Positions 10,311-21,036 of a stretch of 64,000 bases of DNA are shown here, piece by piece (the first letter of the stretch is position 1; every line of letters starts with the position of its first letter). The notes beneath the pieces were generated by a model that saw only the letters and a program-made list of their open reading frames with translations, was not told where the DNA came from and did no database searches. Origin of the DNA: Patiria pectinifera (Eukaryota > Echinodermata > Asteroidea > Valvatida > Asterinidae); the NCBI GenBank assembly GCA_029964075.1, contig CM057142.1, positions 35,652,392 through 35,716,391 on the forward strand, read 5' to 3'. The translations under genes and the position numbers were made by a program.

Positions 10311-11063
10311 CACAAAGGGAGGCCATCTTTAATACTGTAAAATATGGAAAATTTGCTCATGTTAATAATGCATGGTCATGCACAAATGAGGGGCTTCAAT
10401 GCACAATCGGGACATCGTTAAATGGCATATTTGCAAATTAAGCGTCTTGCCATATGGACATTACTCCAAGTAATGAATAAAAGACGATGGCGGTTTTATA
10501 GAGTTTAGCTCTCAACAACAGAGAAATATTTCAAATAACCCTGTCGGCTATACTCTGCCATTCTGTGTAGATGACACAAACTACCTCCCGGGGGTCAGCG
10601 TAACGCGTCTTTTATGATTCCGCCAGGCTGAACTAAAACACCGTACTTGGTTGCTGTGACAATAGGCAGATCGCTGAAATTGAAGTACTACAAACTTCTT
10701 TTTTTTTATCTGGAACGGATCTTGCGAAATCCTATCAAAAGTCGTTTCTATATAGCTGTATCTGCTCTACGTGCATTACTTCGATCGACTTAATTATATA
10801 GTTCGAACACAATCAATTTATTCTTTTTTTTAAATTTGTACGAAGTGAATTCATATAAACAACAGTCTATACGATAGCTTTATATCTTGTACAAGAATCT
10901 ACTCTACGTACGTTACTTTGATCGACTAAATCAATCAGTTAGAACCTAATCAATTCATTTTTTTTTTATATTATACCAAGCGATATCATATCAATGAGGT
11001 AGTATGTACAACCACTTTATATCTTCTGCATTTGTACAAGGATCTGCTCTATGTCCGGTCGAT

Positions 11064-11118
11064 TCAAATGTTTAGCACAATCAAATGTTTAGCACAATCA
11101 ATGTTTAGCACAATCAAA
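11064..11118. repeat. Short tandem repeat AAATGTTTAGCACAATC
   Basis: Nearly three copies of a 17-20 bp unit occur here in array unit 2. The equivalent place in unit 3 (about 13686-13712) has a single altered copy, so unit-specific repeat expansion distinguishes the otherwise very similar units. Confidence 0.7.
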
Positions 11119-11303
11119 TTATTACAACACAAGGGAAGATCCGATCTACGCCCTTTCAAACGAGTATGCTAACTGTCATCATATCTGATTTTGAAATAGG
11201 TACACTTATAACCAACTTCATCGAAAAGACGGTTTTGTATTTACAATTGGGCCGAAAGTATCACATCCGTCGTTGAACAGATGTTAAAAGTGTTGGGAAA
11301 ATA

Positions 11304-11805
11304 CAGAGTAAGTAAAAAAAAACGAACCCAAATGTTGGGACCGTTGTTTTAGAGAAGTTCTACATGTACCATTTTTAAAATCCAGGATATAAAAGTCCAA
11401 ATCATAAGATTTCTTTTAGTACAAGAATAATTCAAATCACACATGTACTTTTCAAGTTACGGAATTTTAAACACAACCACCGTTTTAAAATTCTGTCCAC
11501 GGATCGCAAAAAAGTTCAGTGTTCTTTCAGAAAAACAAAAACAAATCACATAAGGATGTGTGTGAATTGTTTTCGTTTTGCTGAAAGAGCGCACACCTTT
11601 TTGGTGATCCGTGGACAGAACCTTAAAACGGTGGTTGCGTTTAGAATTCCGTAATTTAAAAAGTACATGAGTGATTTGAATGATTCTTGTACTACACAAA
11701 GCTCATGAATTGGGCTTTTATATACTAGATTCTGAAAGTGCTACATGCAGAACTTCAATAAAACAATAGGCCCGACATTTGTTTTTGTTTTTTTTACTCA
11801 CCCTG
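11304..11805. mobile_element. Palindromic TA-flanked MITE (mariner-like ends), unit 2
   Basis: TA dinucleotides flank ends that read CAGAGTAAGTAAAAAAAAAC and the inverse of CAGGGTGAGTAAAAAAAAC. The two halves are complementary over most of the roughly 500 bp, with internal landmarks GAAGTTCTACATGTA/TACATGCAGAACTTC and TCCACGGATC/GATCCGTGGA. TA target sites and CAGGGT termini fit a Tc1/mariner-type MITE. No transposase is present. The first array unit has only the right terminus, so it was partly deleted there. Confidence 0.75.
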
Positions 11806-12629
11806 TATTACCTCTAGGCCTACATTAATTACCACCAGCTAGGTCATGAAACTCCAGTTTTATTTATAATACGAAAGCATGGGTTCTTTGCGTAAAAAAG
11901 GCATCGAATTTAGAGACCTATACGGATTTATTTTGCCACTCAGCTGGACAACTTTCTTTAGGCAGCCATTACTTATTAGTCTAAGAATAGAGTACGGCTA
12001 ACACTTACATCCAACGTCTGCTTTATGATACCAAACTTGTATTATTTTCTCAATGCAGTTGGATATAAATGCAAGTGGATCTGATCCTTGGCTAAATAAT
12101 TGCGTCAACAACATGATACAGGTGTGTTGTTAGTTGTTCCCATATAAAATCATTATCCCAAACAGACATTTCTAAAATTTGGATGAATTGTTTTTTTCAT
12201 CAATCAAATCCTACAGTAAACTACCATATAATTATTTCCCCCGCACTATTTTGGAGTTTGACAAAGAGAAGCAATTAAATACTTACTCCATACCCTGCAG
12301 GATTTGGTAGTTGGGTAAACCGTGTATACAATCGCTCAATAGGTAGTACATAATGGACAAATTCTTGGTAAAAACGTTCATTTGCCTATTGTTGTTTAAT
12401 ACCCAACGTTTTGGGCAACGGGAGAAATATGGAAATATGTGGGTAAAACACACGGGGAAGAAGGTTACAACCGCTCAGGAGAAATAGCAAGCACAAAAGC
12501 AAATAAATATTTAATATATGTATCTTTCACTTTCAAAAAAAGAAGGAAGCTGATCATGATTATGCGAGTGTCATCAGTTAAATTAGCTACAAAGATGAAT
12601 ACATGTTATGTTTAACTCCGCACAAAGGG

Positions 12630-12910
12630 TAGCCTTTAGTCAAGTCCCACAAGTCTATACCCGGACCATCCGGACACGTAACGCACCCTGGATGCCGGCA
12701 CGTAAAACGACTAGCACGAGCGGCAAAGCCGCGAGGGCCTTTACTATCTCGTGGAACTAATCACTTATTCATTTATTCACGTAATATAAATCAAGCAATA
12801 TAAACCAACCAGACCCTCGCGGCTACGCCGCTCGTCCTAGTCTTTTTACGTGTCAGCATCCGGGGTGCGTCACGTGTCCGGGTAAGCGCGTGGGACTTGA
12901 CTAAAGGCTA
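12630..12910. mobile_element. 281 bp MITE with 9 bp TSD, array unit 3
   Basis: A near-identical copy of the 10030-10310 element in the same position of the next tandem unit, with the same CACAAAGGG flanks at 12621-12629 and 12911-12919. It was copied by unit duplication, not by a second transposition. Confidence 0.85.
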
Positions 12911-13897
12911 CACAAAGGGAGGCCATCTTTAATACTGTAAAATATGGAAAACTTGCTCATGTTAATAATGCATGGTCATGCACAAATGAGGGGCTTCAAT
13001 GCACAATCGGGACATCGTTAAATGGCATATTTGCAAATTAAGCGTCTTGCCATATGGACATTACTCCAAGTAATGAATAAAAGACGATGGCGGTTTTATA
13101 GAGTTTGGCTCTCAACAACAGAGAAAGATTTCAAATAACCCTGTCGGCTATACTCTGCCATTCTGTGTAGATGACACAAACTACCTCCCGAGGGTCAGCG
13201 TAACGCGTCTTTTATGATTCCGCCAGGCTGAACTAAAACACCGTACTTGGTTGCTGTGGCAATAGGCAGATCGCTGAAATTGAAGTAAGTTACCAATACT
13301 ATTTGGAAGGACTACAAACTTCTTCTTTTTTTTTTATCTTGAACGGATCTTGCGAAATCCTATCAAAAGTCGTTTCTGTATAGCTGTATCTGCTCTACGT
13401 GCATTACTTCGATCGACTTAATTAAATAGTTCGAACACAATCAATGTATTCTTTTTTTTAATTTGTACGAAGTGAATTCATATAAACAACAGTCTATACG
13501 ATAGCTTTATATCTTGTACAAGATCTACTCTACGTACGTTACTTTGATCGACTAAATCAATCGGTTAGAACCTAATCAATTTTTTTTTATATTATACCAA
13601 GCGATATCATATCAATGAAGTAGTATGTACAACCACTTTATATCTTCTGCATTTGTACAAGGATCTGCTCTATGTCCGGTCGATTCAAATGTTTAGTTAG
13701 AGCACAATCAAATTATTAAAACACAAGGGAAGATCCGATCTACGCCCTTTCAAACGAGTATGCTAACTGTCATCATATCTGATTTTGAAATAGGTACACT
13801 TATAACCAACTTCATCGAAAAGACGGTTTTGTATTTACAATTGGGCCGAAAGTATCAAATCCGTCGGTGAACAGATGTTAAAAGTGTTGGGAAAATA

Positions 13898-14405
13898 CAG
13901 GGTAAGTAAAAAAAAACGAAACCCAAATGTTGGGACCGTTGTTTTAGAGAAGTTCTACATGTACCATTTTTAAAATCTAGGATATAAAAGTCCAAATCAT
14001 AAGATTTCTTTTAGTACAAGAATAATTCAAATCACACATGTACTTTTCAAGTTACGGAATTTTAAACACAACCACAGTTTTAAAACTCTGTCCACGGATC
14101 GCAAAAAAGTTCAGTGTTCTTTCAGCAAAACGAAAACAAATCACATAGGGATGCGTGTAAATTGTTTTCGTCTTCCCGAAAGAGCGCACACCTTTTTGGT
14201 GATCCGTGGACAGAACCTTAAAACGGTGGTTGCGTTTAGAATTCCGTAACTTGAAAAGTACGTGACTGATTTGAATGATTCTTGTACTACAAAAAGCTCA
14301 TGAATTGGGCTTTTATATGCTAGATTCTGAAAGTGCTACATGCAGAACTTCAATAAAACAATTTGCCCGACATTTGGGTTTCGTTGTTTTTTTTTACTCA
14401 CCCTG
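13898..14405. mobile_element. Palindromic TA-flanked MITE, unit 3
   Basis: The same element as 11304-11805 in the next array unit. Its left end reads CAGGGTAAGTAAAAAAAAAC. Small substitutions distinguish it from the unit 2 copy. Confidence 0.75.
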
Positions 14406-14540
14406 TATTACCTCTAGGCCTACATTAATTACCACCAGCTAGGTCATGAAACTCCAGTTTTATTAATAATACGAAGGTATGGGTTCTTGGCGTAAAAAAG
14501 GCATCTAATTTAGAGACCTATACGGATTTATTTTGCCATT

Positions 14541-14988
14541 TGCCTTCGAAACGGCGCTATATCTGTGTATCAGAATATCAAATATTAAATCATATATACG
14601 AAGTAAACTACAAACTCCATAACATCGTGTAAAGGATATTTAACTTAAATAAGGTTTGAGAAGAAATGAGGGTTAGCGATTGCTATTAACTGCTACCAGT
14701 GAAACGTTATCTGATAGTTTTACATTATTTCTTTGACTGCTGCTACCGAGTCTGTACTATGTCGAGTTACCTATAATTATATACTTTTATTCTTTGATGC
14801 ACATATCCCAACCTTGCAATACAAATCTTGAGGTCAGCGTAAAATTCAAATTTGCCTCATGCAGAGTAAAAGAACATGCACATAATGATGCCAAAGCAGA
14901 TTAGGGGCTTGTCATATGTCAGTATTTTACACAGAGCTTTAGCAATACTCGGTGGAAAATGTTTTATATTTTGTATACTACTTTTCAG
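14541..14988 (+). repeat. GPCR2 upstream DNA homologous to GPCR3 upstream DNA
   Basis: This stretch aligns with 19440-19800 ahead of the GPCR pseudogene, for example GATGCACATATCCCAACCTT against AATGCACATCATTATCCCAACCTT followed by TTGAGGTCA.CGTAAAAT. It is the likely promoter side of GPCR2. No clear TATA box or coding region was recognised. Confidence 0.55.
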
Positions 14989-15035
14989 ACATTGAGATAG
15001 CGGAAGATAGCGAGATAGCGAGTTCTACACAACTG
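14989..15035 (+). other. 5' UTR exon of GPCR2 (predicted)
   Basis: The exon is preceded by TACTACTTTTCAG and followed by AACTG|GTAAGC. It shares a GAGATAGCGGAAGA motif and donor site with the GPCR1 exon at 1412-1517. It is inferred to splice to an acceptor at 15217 (CAATGTAG), 31 bp before the start codon. Confidence 0.6.
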
Positions 15036-15248
15036 GTAAGCGGACGTGTTTTTTCCCCTTTAAATGTATTACGTCTTCAAACTAAACAAAGACATTGCAA
15101 TCAAATTAATTATGAAATAAGGCCGTTGGTGTCATGACAGCTGGTGTTTAAAGTGTCACCAAACGACATGGAAACCTAATATCGTCATAATGTGTTTTTT
15201 TGTCCACTTCAATGTAGCGCGTAGTATCAGAAAGAAATTCACTGCATC

Positions 15249-16157
15249 ATGGCTGACAGTTTTATAACTGCGATGAAATACTCCATGACCGTTTGCTGTG
15301 CAGTATCCATAGTCGAGAATCTCCTTGTGATTGCAGTGTTTGCTGGAACTAAACGGCTCCGCCTCAAATACTACGCATTCATCTTCAACTTGGCCCTGGC
15401 TGACCTCCTGTTTGCCATTGTAGGAACAACCATTCCTTGGATTGAGTCTATTCTTTCTGAATGCCTTACTACCGCAACCTACACGGTGTCAGTATTAACT
15501 ATTTTCTCTGCTGCTATCAATCGTTATCTAGCCCTGTCCATTATGCCACCGGCTCGATACGATTCACTGGTGACTGGGTATCGTCTGATCGGAGTTTGCA
15601 TCCTTCTTTGGTTCCTTGGTCTTGCCTATGGCTTAATGTTATATCTCATATCTGCGCACGATGCTTTCATCGCAATACGCACTTTTGGTTACTCACTGGT
15701 AGCGTTTATAATTTGGGTTATCACCGCGCTTGCTTATTTCTTGGCTTTCCGTAAGATCAAACAGTATACTCCCCCTCTTGCATCCACGGCAGGTATCAGT
15801 GCCAATATGGAACGAGACCAAACCCGGGTCCAGCAGACTCGTCGTTTATTAATCCTGTTTGTTCTCATTCTTATGACGTCATTCTTTTCTTGGATGCCGT
15901 ATGGCATTCTTTCGTTGATTACCTACTTCATCCCAAACCTTTTTTATGATATAACTGTCTTGGCATTGCTTTGGCTTGGTGCCTTGCTTTACACTCTGTC
16001 TACTGTAATCAATCCTTTGCTTTACTGGTGGCGTCTAGATGGTTTTAAAGAGGGTTTTTATGCAATGTTCTGTCGTTGTGTCATCAAGGCAGAACCAAGA
16101 GAAACTGAAGTTGTGATGTCTCAAAATGAAAATACAGTGGCAGATACAAGTTTGTAA
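15249..16157 (+). CDS. Rhodopsin-class seven-transmembrane receptor (GPCR2)
   Basis: An intact 302-residue paralogue of GPCR1, matching it through all seven helices. N24, D52, NRY 91-93, the SWMPYGI motif of helix 6 and NPLLYWW of helix 7 are all present. A cysteine occurs at residue 72, near the start of helix 3, but none lies in extracellular loop 2, so the standard disulfide is again unlikely. Intracellular loop 3 (about residues 170-200) is basic and almost identical to GPCR1, while the extracellular loops differ most, as expected if ligand recognition diverged while G-protein coupling was kept. The start is fixed by alignment with GPCR1 and by an upstream splice acceptor. Ligand unknown. 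Confidence 0.92.
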   Translation: MADSFITAMKYSMTVCCAVSIVENLLVIAVFAGTKRLRLKYYAFIFNLALADLLFAIVGTTIPWIESILSECLTTATYTVSVLTIFSAAINRYLALSIMPPARYDSLVTGYRLIGVCILLWFLGLAYGLMLYLISAHDAFIAIRTFGYSLVAFIIWVITALAYFLAFRKIKQYTPPLASTAGISANMERDQTRVQQTRRLLILFVLILMTSFFSWMPYGILSLITYFIPNLFYDITVLALLWLGALLYTLSTVINPLLYWWRLDGFKEGFYAMFCRCVIKAEPRETEVVMSQNENTVADTSL

Positions 16158-18330
16158 ACGTATGAGAAGGTACGAAACAAAATGTAAGAATTTATCTATA
16201 ATTTTAAGTGTGGTTGAGGGAACACTTTTGTGATTATCGAAACATATATATATTCTTTTGTGATTTGACGAATATCCCAATTGTTATTTTGACTTTTAAA
16301 GTAGTAACTTATAAACAAATCATCATTTGTAAATATTTCTTATGGAGTTCTTTTGTGATTGGACTTTTTGAAAAGTAAAATCTGTAATTAAAATTTGGGG
16401 TGACCCACCCTGCAATATTTGGAGTTTTATCGCATTATTGTAATTTCTTATTTTAGTTTTAAGGTAGAAACATAGAAACATTGGTAATTTATAAACTAAG
16501 TGATCTTAATGATGAAGTTCACAATTTTTCGTAAATCATTTTTCATTTTTGTTCCTGTAAAAAAAAAAATGTTTTTTTTTTTTATTATATGGGTCTATTG
16601 TGGCTAAAGGTCATTTTGTGATGATCAAAGAATCGTTGGCTTGTTTAAAAACTATGAACAAATCTGTTGTAAAGTATTGCTTAAGGAGCTCTTTATGATT
16701 GCATTGTTCAATGGTACGACCCTTTGTGGTTAGGCTTTTTATAAATCGTAAATGTACCCTTTTGTATAGTGGCTTAAAAAGGACATCGCACATATATATT
16801 GACGCCAGTATTGACGCCAAGATTCACGACATGGCCTCCATGTCGCAAATATTTGCGTCAATATTGACGCCAATATTCACGACATGGACCTAAGTCGCAA
16901 ATATTGACGCCAATATTGACGCCAATATTCACGACATGGACCCAAGTCGCAAGTATTGACGCAAATATTCACGACATGGTCTCCAAGTTGAAAATATTGA
17001 CGTCAATATTCACGACATGGTCTCCATGCCGCAAATATTGACGCCAATATTCACGACATGGTCTCCATGTCGCAAATATTGACGCCAATATTGACGCCAA
17101 TATTCACGACAGGCCCAAGTTGTAAACCCACTCATGCGTGTATTTATTTCACAGCAACTTGACCACGCTCAAGGTAGCCGCGGATTTGGCCGGATTTCTA
17201 GCCGCGTATTCAACTGCGTATTCAGCCTTGCATTCACCAAAAGTCAAAAAATCTATACTACATGCTGCAAAAGGTGATCTTTTTTTCAGATAGATAATTA
17301 ACTTTATTAAAAAAAAATTGTTTAGAGGCCATGTCGTGAATATTGGCGTGAATATTGGCGTCAATATTTGCGACTTGGGTCCATGTCGTGAATATTGGCG
17401 TCAATTTTGCGTCAATATTTGCGACTTGGGTCCATGTCGTGAATATTGGCGTCAATATTGGCGTCAATATTTGCGACTTAGGTCCATGTCGTGAATATTG
17501 GCGTCAATATTGACGCAAATATTTGTGACTTGGGTCCATGTCGTGAATATCGGCGTCAATATTGGCGCAAATATTTGCGACATGGAGGCCATGTTGTGAA
17601 TATTGGCGTCAATATATATGTGCGATGTCCCTTTAAAGCCACCATACTTTTGCATCATGTTAAATCCGTACACATTCATAACGTTTGCTGTATAGGCAAT
17701 AGGCAAGTCCAGCGTCAAATGTTTGGTCAATATGAACACTTTTTGGATCCAGAAAATGATTCAGAGAAGTGTCATTTTGACTACTCATTTGATTCTTGGT
17801 CTTCTTCAGTGTTTTCGTTATATTGTGTCTATTTTCAAAGGTCCATTTCTTATTATCTTTTCGTAATACTAGTCTGAATATTATTTTCCATATAATATTG
17901 CTTTCTATTATTCAATGCAGGCCACGTTGTTTGCCTTTGGCTTGTTTTTGGTGGTGGGGTTATATTCAAAGTAATAATCAACAATTAGTTATACATTTTG
18001 TCTTTTCAAGCCCATGAAATTCATAGAAATGTTATTTGTGTATTTAATGCTTGTCTAAAAATATCACATAACAGTGACCACATTGTATATGTCTTGACTT
18101 GTTTTAAGTGGTGGTGTTATTAAATATTAAAATAATAAACAAGAATTGCATCAATCTGAATTAAACTGTTTCACGTCCGGTACGCTGACTGTCCATGCAA
18201 TGAGTTATATTCTTTTCAAGGCGAAAACCCATACATTTGATAGAACTGTTACTACTTCACTGACTATGTCCCGATCTAATCATAATACGTTGTGAAACAA
18301 CATCATCCCCAGTGGCTATTTATTTTCAAC
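16158..18330 (+). repeat. 3' flank of GPCR duplication block 2
   Basis: This region aligns with 4232-4860 and 5960-6600 downstream of GPCR1 and is interrupted by the foldback element at 16774-17636. No protein-coding gene was seen. Part of it is presumably GPCR2 3' UTR. Confidence 0.7.
16774..17636. mobile_element. Foldback element with inverted tandem-repeat arms, TTAA-flanked
   Basis: The left arm (about 16799-17110) repeats units such as TATTGACGCCAATATTCACG and ACATGGACC.AAGTCGCAAA. The right arm (about 17325-17615) repeats their reverse complements (CGTGAATATTGGCGTCAATA). Outer ends AGGACATCGCACATATATAT and ATATATATGTGCGATGTCC are inverted and abut TTAA. A 0.2 kb unrelated spacer separates the arms. 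The GPCR1 block (about 4855) lacks the element. Open frames through the arms only reflect the repeat. Confidence 0.85.
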
Positions 18331-18930
18331 GCTGCTTCCAATAGTATCCCCTATGGGTAAAAACTTGCTTTCGCTCGATATCAGCCAGCGATTAAGCCTA
18401 AATAGCAACTGTTAAGTCACCAGACAAAAATCATATATGTTGGTCAGTGGCACTTTTTAATTAACAGGCCCAATCGCTCCATATGCAGATCGCAAATGTG
18501 TCCCCTCGACATAAAAACAATGACGGCCCTACAATTTCGGAAAATTTGTTTTCAGTAACCATTTCCTAAAATGGTTTATAGAATTGTGATATGACGAGGA
18601 GTATGAAAACCAAGCCCCTTACTCTCTAAATTCCTAATAGTGAAATTCACCCTCATGTTTGATTGAAATAGTCTGAAAAAAGAACCACTTCAGATGAAGC
18701 TCGAGTGAAAACTCGATTGCTAAGATTGAAGGAATCTCACTCTAAAACGTCTAAACCCCAGTTTCCAACTGTGGGAGTGTATCTTCACTCGAATGGAGTG
18801 AATTTTCATTCTTTGGAATTTAGAGAGTACCCCATGCGCCCTGAAAACGGGCACCTAATGCGTAATTTGCATAATGGCCGGTTTTGAAGGCGCCCCTTGT
18901 TTTGTAAGATAATACCTCCCCCCCCCCCTT
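18331..18930. other. No gene recognised
   Basis: AT-rich sequence between the GPCR2 block and the next dispersed repeat. I see no domain, splice-supported exon or RNA gene. Confidence 0.5.
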
Positions 18931-19065
18931 TATTTTACGGAGGCCAAGTGTTCGGGGGTAAAAAAAAAACCTGTCGACATTTCAGCACGGATGTGCCAAA
19001 AAATGCTGAATACGCTGCTGCACCGACGGAAAATGCCTTTTACTGAGCAAGTGCCCTTTTTTGGT
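18931..19065. repeat. Dispersed repeat with GAGGCCAAGTGTtCGG motif
   Basis: The motifs GGAGGCCAAGTG, CCTGTCGACATTTC and CACGGATGTGC recur in the same order at about 45039-45095 and, more weakly, at 45140-45240 and 48105-48160. C/G homopolymers sit next to the copies. The element's ends and class are unclear. Confidence 0.6.
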
Positions 19066-19189
19066 GATGCCCTCCTCAGTTTGAAAACCATTCCGCCGCC
19101 GACGATCGATCGTAAATTAATTATTGAGACTATTGAAAGAAATCAGAGTTTCACAACACATAGAAAAATCCAACACACCCCTTTAAAAC

Positions 19190-20350
19190 GTGTAGACTAA
19201 TTGTCATAATAATTGATTTTGAAATTGGTGACAATTCTTACCAACCTAGATTTGTTTGCAACTGGGCCGAAAAAAAAGTCACATTTTGAGATCAGATGTA
19301 AAAAAATGTCAGGGAAAGTACCGATTTTAGTTAATCCCTTAAAAACTCCAGTATTAACTATAACAAGAATGACTTCCTGTTTACAAGGTGGTTTTATTTC
19401 TGTGTATATGAAAATCAAACGTGAAACCGTATATTTGAAATAAATACATATTCGGTAATACATTTTCTTTACCCCCCAACAAATCTGAACTTTGCGAAAT
19501 AATTTTACTTAAAAGATATTGAACTCAAATGAGGTCTGGAAAAGAGGTTTAGCGTGTGTTATTGCCACAAATTTAAGGTGATCTGGAAGTGTATTTTGGG
19601 TAAGTACATCACTTACCCTTTAATTTGAGACACCTGTGCCTTCATTTTTTGATAATGCACATCATTATCCCAACCTTAGAATACCGGTTGAGGTCATCGT
19701 AAAATCTACTTTGTTTTTAAAATGCGCCAGAGAGATAGTACAACATTACCAATGCAAATTGCCGGAATTCCATGTAATTATCATACTAATTAATACAATA
19801 AGAGGAGGTATTGTAAGGGTTTGTTCCTAAATATGCGGATTAAGATTTACATAAAACTCTAATTAATTGCTTGTTTTAATGAATAATGTTACAAAATGCT
19901 GTTCTCTTACATCGATAACATAGATGTATTATGGGATCGCATACAGCAGTGTTTTTTTAATATAATTTCTACATATGCAGCTGTTAAATCCTCATATATC
20001 TTGTGCAACACTCGTCGGAGCTTCTGAAGTAAAAACTGAATGGAAGGCCAACAGACAAACGCTAGTAATGTCGTTTACATCTTGCAGCAGGAAAACAAAA
20101 TCTGTTTATAATATTATTGATAATACTGATTAAAACAACTCTTTAATCATTGTGTAAGAATCTACTCAACATTCGCCACTTAAATCAAGACAATATGTTC
20201 TTTCCATACAGATACCGAGATAAAGGAAGAGAAAACCAACCTCTACACATTTAAGCGGTGTAAGTTGGCTTCTTTTCAACTGCACCATTTCTAACACGGT
20301 AGCCAATTTCTTAGCCAACTTATTCTTATTTCAAAAACACAAATTACATC
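19190..20350 (+). repeat. Upstream flank of the GPCR pseudogene (block 3)
   Basis: The stretch around 19200-19320 (GATTTTGAAAT.GGT, ACTGGGCCGAAA, CAGATGTAAAA) aligns with 11170-11300 of the array. The stretch 19440-19800 aligns with the GPCR2 promoter side. A 5' UTR exon relic lies at about 20212-20259, with acceptor TTTCCATACAG and a possible GTAAGT donor. This shows the third copy once had the complete family layout. Confidence 0.65.
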
Positions 20351-20509
20351 ATGGCTCAAAGTTTTATAACTGCGATGAAAATGTTTCATGACCGTTTGCT
20401 GTGCAGTAGCCATAGTCGAGAATCTCCTTGTGATTGCAGTGTTTGCTGGAACTAAAAGACTCCGCATCAAGCATATGTTTTCATCTTCGATTTGGCCTTA
20501 GCTGATCTC
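20351..20509 (+). pseudogene. GPCR3 pseudogene, truncated after helix 2
   Basis: From ATGGCTCAAAG the sequence aligns with GPCR2 through helix 1 and most of helix 2 (CTTGTGATTGCAGTGTTTGC, TTTGGCCTTAGCTGA). A one-base gain after codon 10 breaks the frame, and a second small deletion follows CGCATCAA. Homology stops at about 20509, where a repeat with ACCGATAATGTAAC motifs begins. Helices 3-7 are missing. This is a dead third member of the receptor cluster. Confidence 0.88.
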
Positions 20510-20510
20510 T

Positions 20511-20690
20511 GTAACAACTGATAATGTAACAACCAACAGCCAACGTATCACCAACTAACCGATAATGTAAACACAATCGTCCAAATAATAAATCACTATA
20601 AACCGATAACGTAACAAACATTGACCGATAGTGTAGTAGAAATTACTACACTATTAGTTAATTGTTGTTACATTATCGGTCCTACCGATA
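20511..20690. mobile_element. Repeat with inverted ACCGATAATGTAACAAC ends
   Basis: The left end CTGATAATGTAACAACC is mirrored by GTTGTTACATTATCGGTC at the right. Between them the unit CCGATAAtGTAA recurs about every 40 bp. It abuts the point where the GPCR pseudogene is cut off, so it may have caused or accompanied the truncation. Confidence 0.5.
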
Positions 20691-20798
20691 TATATATCAG
20701 GTTTTAAATCATTAGAATCGAGTTTTCTTTTTAAAATTATTTTAATAACTAGAATATTGTATTTTTTTTGCAACAATACATACAAAGACAACACCGGA

Positions 20799-21036
20799 TC
20801 AATATTGCACGTTGCAATATGTCTGGCATGCCTCCTTAGTCGGGGTATTGTCAGGAATCGGCGGAAGAGGAGCATTACGACGGGGCAAATCAGCGTAGCT
20901 GTTATTAATGGCATCATCCAGGATGGTTTCCTGGTATACCAGCTCCGATGAGGGTAGGGCGCCCTCTCCAGGAATGGTACAACTAAGCACGGTAGCATCG
21001 CGTCTGTTCTGAACGGGATGGTTCCGTGCTGTTCGC
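20799..21036 (-). CDS. Gene A last exon: cytoplasmic tail with paired tyrosine motifs
   Basis: The exon encodes about 79 residues ending in TGA. Two tyrosines occur in the sequences VYQETI and SYADL, 15 residues apart, followed by the proline-rich APLPPIP, a plausible SH3 ligand. Gene B has the same arrangement (YEETI, YANI, then ALPSKP). The acceptor region reads TTAGCAG, a NAGNAG site, so the exon could also start at 21039 with one extra arginine. The first tyrosine motif lacks Leu/Ile at +3, so this is not a canonical ITAM or ITIM; phosphotyrosine signalling is inferred only. Confidence 0.75.

Larger units (their letters stand above)
7940..14540 (+). repeat. Tandem array of 2.6 kb units upstream of GPCR2
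   Basis: A first partial unit (about 7940-9187) is followed by two nearly complete units (about 9188-11790 and 11791-14392) and a short remnant ending about 14540. The landmark TTTACTCACCCTGTATtACC recurs at about 9197, 11794 and 14394, a period of about 2.6 kb. The full units contain a 281 bp MITE and end in a 0.5 kb palindromic MITE. The first unit lacks the 281 bp MITE and most of the distal third. The unit's central part also occurs once ahead of GPCR1 (620-1300), so the array amplified GPCR 5'-flanking DNA. No conserved reading frame runs through the copies. Confidence 0.85.

Noticed and set aside
16611..17877. Open frames through the TATTGACGCC repeats
   Set aside because: Explained by the tandem-repeat arms of the foldback element.
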